Assembly: GCF_001425705.1 (NCBI RefSeq)
Contig: NZ_LMDC01000012.1
Span: 1,076,124-1,140,123 of the forward strand
Length of the DNA stretch: 64,000 bases
Direction of reading: 5' to 3'
Source: Pelomonas sp. Root1217
Lineage (GTDB): Bacteria > Pseudomonadota > Gammaproteobacteria > Burkholderiales > Burkholderiaceae_C
Shown here: in pieces, positions 61,717 through 64,000 of the stretch
Position numbering within the stretch: position 1 is the first letter of the stretch
Layout of the letters: every line of letters begins with the position of its first letter
The notes under the pieces: generated by a model
Seen by the model: the letters and a program-made list of their open reading frames with translations, nothing else
Databases searched by the model: none
What the model was told of the DNA's origin: nothing
Made by a program: the position numbers and the translations under genes

Positions 61717-62040
61717 ATGCTCTACCGCTTCAAATCCAAGGCTGGCGCCGACGTCATCATGATGGCCGATTCGGCCGATGCCGTGCTGCGTCTGATGGGG
61801 CGTGAACCCGCCCAACAAGGCATCCTCGAACTGGCTGCACTGCCAGGCCTGATCCAGGCGCTGGAAGCGGGCGTGGCGGCCGATGAGGCGCAATTCCAGC
61901 GCAGCGTCGACGAAGCCAAGGCCGCCGGCGAGGCCGTGCCGCGCCGCCAGGGCGTGTCCCTGCGGCAGCGTGCCTGGCCGCTGCACGAGTTGATGCAGCG
62001 CAGCGTGAAGGAAAAGGCCGACGTCGTCTGGGGCGTCTAG
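61717..62040 (+). CDS. DUF1840 family protein
   Basis: A 107-residue protein starting MLYRFKSKAGADVIMM. It has LMGREPAQQGILE and the C-terminal RAWPLHELMQRSVKEKADVVWGV, which match DUF1840, a betaproteobacterial family of unknown function. It starts 26 bp after the GGDEF-EAL gene, and its stop overlaps the phosphatase start (TAGTG). Confidence 0.85.
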   Translation: MLYRFKSKAGADVIMMADSADAVLRLMGREPAQQGILELAALPGLIQALEAGVAADEAQFQRSVDEAKAAGEAVPRRQGVSLRQRAWPLHELMQRSVKEKADVVWGV

Positions 62041-62684
62041 TGCTGGAAGAAGTCACTCGACTGATCCTGATCCGCCACGGCGAGACCGCCTGGAACCGCG
62101 CCACGCGAATCCAGGGTCATACCGACATCCCGCTGAGCCCGCTGGGTCTGGCCCAGGCTCAGCGCCTGGCCGATGCCCTGGCCGACGAGCCGTTGGCGGC
62201 CATCTATTCCAGTGATCTCAGCCGCGCCCGCCAGACGGCTGAGGCCGTGGCCGGCGCTCAAGGTCTGGCCATTCACTTCGACGCCGCCCTGCGCGAGCGT
62301 GCTTTCGGCCGGTTCGAGGGCCTGAGTTGGGAAGAGATTGATAGGGGTTATCCCGACGATGCCGCCCGTTGGCGGCGTCGGGAGCCCGATTTCGCCGTCG
62401 GCGGCGGCGAGAGCCTGACCGTCTTCAGCGCTCGCTGCGTCGCTGCGGTCCGCCGCGCCGCCTCGGCCCACCCGGGGCAGAGCATTGCGCTGGTTGCCCA
62501 TGGCGGCGTGCTGGACTGCCTCTACAGGGCGGCGACCCAGTCCGCCCTGGACGCGCCGCGCAGCTGGCAACTGGGCAATGCCACCATCAACCGATTGCTC
62601 GCAACAGCCGAAGGATTCACGCTGGTTGGCTGGAACGACGACCGCCACCTGGCCGGGCTGAGCGCCGACGACATCGCGGCCTGA
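62040..62684 (+). CDS. Histidine phosphatase (phosphoglycerate mutase-like)
   Basis: A 214-residue protein with a GTG start. It has the catalytic LIRHGETAWN, the SSDLSRARQTAE motif, the acid Glu in LRERAFGRFEG, and VAHGGVLDCL. It belongs to the cofactor-dependent phosphoglycerate mutase superfamily. Such GpmB-like proteins in Burkholderiales are probably phosphatases rather than glycolytic mutases. It is coupled to the DUF1840 gene. Confidence 0.9.
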   Translation: MLEEVTRLILIRHGETAWNRATRIQGHTDIPLSPLGLAQAQRLADALADEPLAAIYSSDLSRARQTAEAVAGAQGLAIHFDAALRERAFGRFEGLSWEEIDRGYPDDAARWRRREPDFAVGGGESLTVFSARCVAAVRRAASAHPGQSIALVAHGGVLDCLYRAATQSALDAPRSWQLGNATINRLLATAEGFTLVGWNDDRHLAGLSADDIAA

Positions 62685-62769
62685 TGCAGGCGGGGCGGGC
62701 TTTTCAAGGTCCCTAGGCCCACTGTTGCATCCACGCGTCGCCGCAGTCGGGCGCGGCAAAAGCCGCTCC

Positions 62770-62775
62770 TATACT
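62770..62775 (+). promoter_or_regulatory. Probable -10 box of the porin gene
   Basis: TATACT lies 66 bp before the porin ATG. The -35 box at the expected distance is weak. Confidence 0.45.
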
Positions 62776-62840
62776 GGCCGCCACTGGTCCTTCAAGGCAG
62801 GGCCCATGGCCTCGCCCAACCTCTCTACAAAGGCAAAACG

Positions 62841-63800
62841 ATGAAGAAGATTGCACTCGTCGCCGCTCTGGCCGCTACCGCCGCCGCGCCGGCTTTCGCA
62901 CAAAGCGTGACCCTGTGGGGCCGCCTCAACACCTCCGTCGAAAGCCAGAAGTTCGGCTCGCAAGACCGCAAGGTCGTTGTGCAAAACAACTCGTCGCGCC
63001 TGGGCTTCAAGGGCAGCGAAGACCTCGGCGGCGGCCTGAAGGCTTCCTTCTCGCTGGAGCACGGTCTGCAAAGCGACACCGGCGCCGCTTCCGGGGGCAC
63101 CACCTTCTGGAACCGCGCTTCGTGGGTTCAGTTGGAAGGCGGCTTCGGCGGCATCCGCCTCGGCAAGTGGTTCCCGGGCTCTTACTTCGCTACGGCCGAC
63201 TACGTGTCCATGCACAACCATGACACTGGCACCTCGGCCGACGCGCTGTATGCGACCCAGTTCTACACGAACAACAAGATCTCTTACTTCACCCCGAGCG
63301 CAGGTGGCTTCTCTGCCGAAGTTTCCGCAGCCGCTGGTGAAAACACGACGACTCGCGCTTTCGACGTCGCTGTGAACTACGACATGGGCCCCGCCCACGC
63401 CGGCCTCGGCTACGAAAAGAAGGGTGACTTCACCCAGATCGCCATCCGCGGCCTGTACGAGTTTGGCCCCGTCGTCATCGGCGGCTATGTGCAGCGCGCT
63501 GAGAACACCTTTGCCGGCGTCGGCAAGAAGAACTGGAACGTGTGGCGCGCTTCCGGTATGTATGTCATGGGTCAATCCGAGTTCCACCTGAACTTCGGCA
63601 AGGCCGACAAGATGGTGGCCGACGACGGCGCCAAGCAGCTGACGGTTGGCTACAACTACAACCTGAGCAAGCGCACCAAGGTCTACGGTTTCTGGACCAA
63701 GGTCGACAACCAAAAGAACGGCGCCTATGACCCGGTCGGTGGTCTGGGCAAGGGCAACGACTTCTCGTCGCTGGCCGCTGGCGTCCGCCACAACTTCTGA
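62841..63800 (+). CDS. Outer-membrane general porin (Omp32 type)
   Basis: A 319-residue protein. It has a signal peptide (MKKIALVAALAATAAAPAFA, then Q), then the porin start VTLWGRLNTSVES, FKGSEDLGGGLKASFSLEHGL, and the C-terminal LAAGVRHNF ending in Phe, needed for BAM insertion. It forms a trimeric 16-stranded beta-barrel for small anionic or neutral solutes. Codon use is strongly biased, as in highly expressed genes. A terminator follows the stop. Confidence 0.93.
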   Translation: MKKIALVAALAATAAAPAFAQSVTLWGRLNTSVESQKFGSQDRKVVVQNNSSRLGFKGSEDLGGGLKASFSLEHGLQSDTGAASGGTTFWNRASWVQLEGGFGGIRLGKWFPGSYFATADYVSMHNHDTGTSADALYATQFYTNNKISYFTPSAGGFSAEVSAAAGENTTTRAFDVAVNYDMGPAHAGLGYEKKGDFTQIAIRGLYEFGPVVIGGYVQRAENTFAGVGKKNWNVWRASGMYVMGQSEFHLNFGKADKMVADDGAKQLTVGYNYNLSKRTKVYGFWTKVDNQKNGAYDPVGGLGKGNDFSSLAAGVRHNF

Positions 63801-63823
63801 TCCTTCGGGACCGGAACGAAGAA

Positions 63824-63846
63824 AGCGCCCCTCGGGCGCTTTTTTG
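63824..63846 (+). terminator. Rho-independent terminator after porin
   Basis: AGCGCCC pairs with GGGCGCT across CTC, followed by a run of T. Confidence 0.9.
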
Positions 63847-63947
63847 TTGGCTCTTTGCGCGTTGATTCGTGATGGCTCACGTGTTGAGCCTGTGGGGAGG
63901 GATATTGGCTCGCACGGCCCCGGAGTCTGGGGCGACGGGAGTCACAG

Positions 63948-64000
63948 ATGCGCAGCCGAGAACTCAAGAGGATGCTGGCCGAGGTATCGAAGCTGACGCC
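63948..64000 (+). CDS. Start of a probable IS1595-type transposase, cut by window edge
   Basis: The ATG at 63948 has GGGAG 6 nt upstream. The visible residues MRSRELKRMLAEVSKLT resemble the N-terminus of IS1595-family transposases, which often begin with a short helical segment ending LTPAQR. GGCTCTTTGCGC near 63849, just after the porin terminator, could be the left inverted repeat. Only 17 residues are visible, so this is tentative. Confidence 0.4.
   Translation, partial: MRSRELKRMLAEVSKLT

Overview
The window is 64 kb of high-GC chromosomal DNA. Gene content points to a betaproteobacterium of order Burkholderiales, probably the Roseateles/Pelomonas/Rubrivivax group. Supporting signs are the Omp32-type porin, DUF1840, DUF3297, NnrU, an HU protein with a Lys/Ala tail, the tsaB-rimI-UDG cluster and many PAS-GGDEF-EAL proteins. 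The genus is an inference; there is no 16S gene here. I identified about 65 protein genes, one tRNA and one pseudogene remnant. There is no rRNA, CRISPR array or complete prophage.

Layout. 1-2.5 kb: four small secreted proteins of unknown function on the minus strand, visibly less GC-rich than the rest and probably acquired. They are followed by a scar zone with a tandem motif and a broken aceK fragment. 3.1-9.3 kb: hemerythrin, a VOC protein, an unknown protein, an ECF sigma / Ser-Thr kinase-TPR / small secreted protein operon, DUF3297 and a small membrane protein. 9.3-15.4 kb: cytochrome P450 divergent from an AraC regulator, a periplasmic binding protein, and thiolase-LysE-SDR with a nearby MaoC gene behind a strong palindromic operator. 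15.4-26.5 kb: sensor kinase plus response regulator, a large VIT/VWA/DUF2135 envelope protein, an acyl-CoA dehydrogenase, and an HTH-REC regulator followed by a chemoreceptor. 26.5-32.6 kb: an LDH-like enzyme, an ABC-2 exporter, small enzymes, signal peptidase I and a SET-domain protein.

32.8-39.4 kb: a tightly overlapping operon tsaB-rimI-UDG-(PAS-GGDEF-EAL)-MidA-like methyltransferase, followed by a flavocytochrome c sulfide dehydrogenase pair (fccA, fccB). 39.6-47.2 kb: a secreted GH2 beta-galactosidase, glyoxalase I, an SRPBCC protein, an unusual fusion of a papain-type protease with an alpha/beta hydrolase, and panE. 47.2-52.3 kb: a solute-binding protein, an Lrp-NnrU-GNAT operon, and a divergent lysine-catabolism pair (saccharopine-dehydrogenase-like plus ALDH7/AmaB-like). 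52.3-64 kb: tRNA-Leu(CAG) with an inverted copy of its 3' end, a GGDEF-EAL protein, HU, LacI plus GH1 beta-glucosidase with a LacI-type operator, HD-GYP plus GGDEF-EAL, a phosphatase, a porin, and the first codons of a probable IS1595-type transposase.

The most striking observations are four. (1) The signal peptide of the sulfide-dehydrogenase cytochrome is encoded by one arm of a palindromic repeat element. (2) Three dispersed intergenic repeats have conserved ends, and their central hairpins differ in sequence but keep their base pairing. (3) A cytosolic papain-like protease is fused to a serine hydrolase. (4) A perfect 25-nt inverted copy of the tRNA-Leu 3' end lies just past its terminator.
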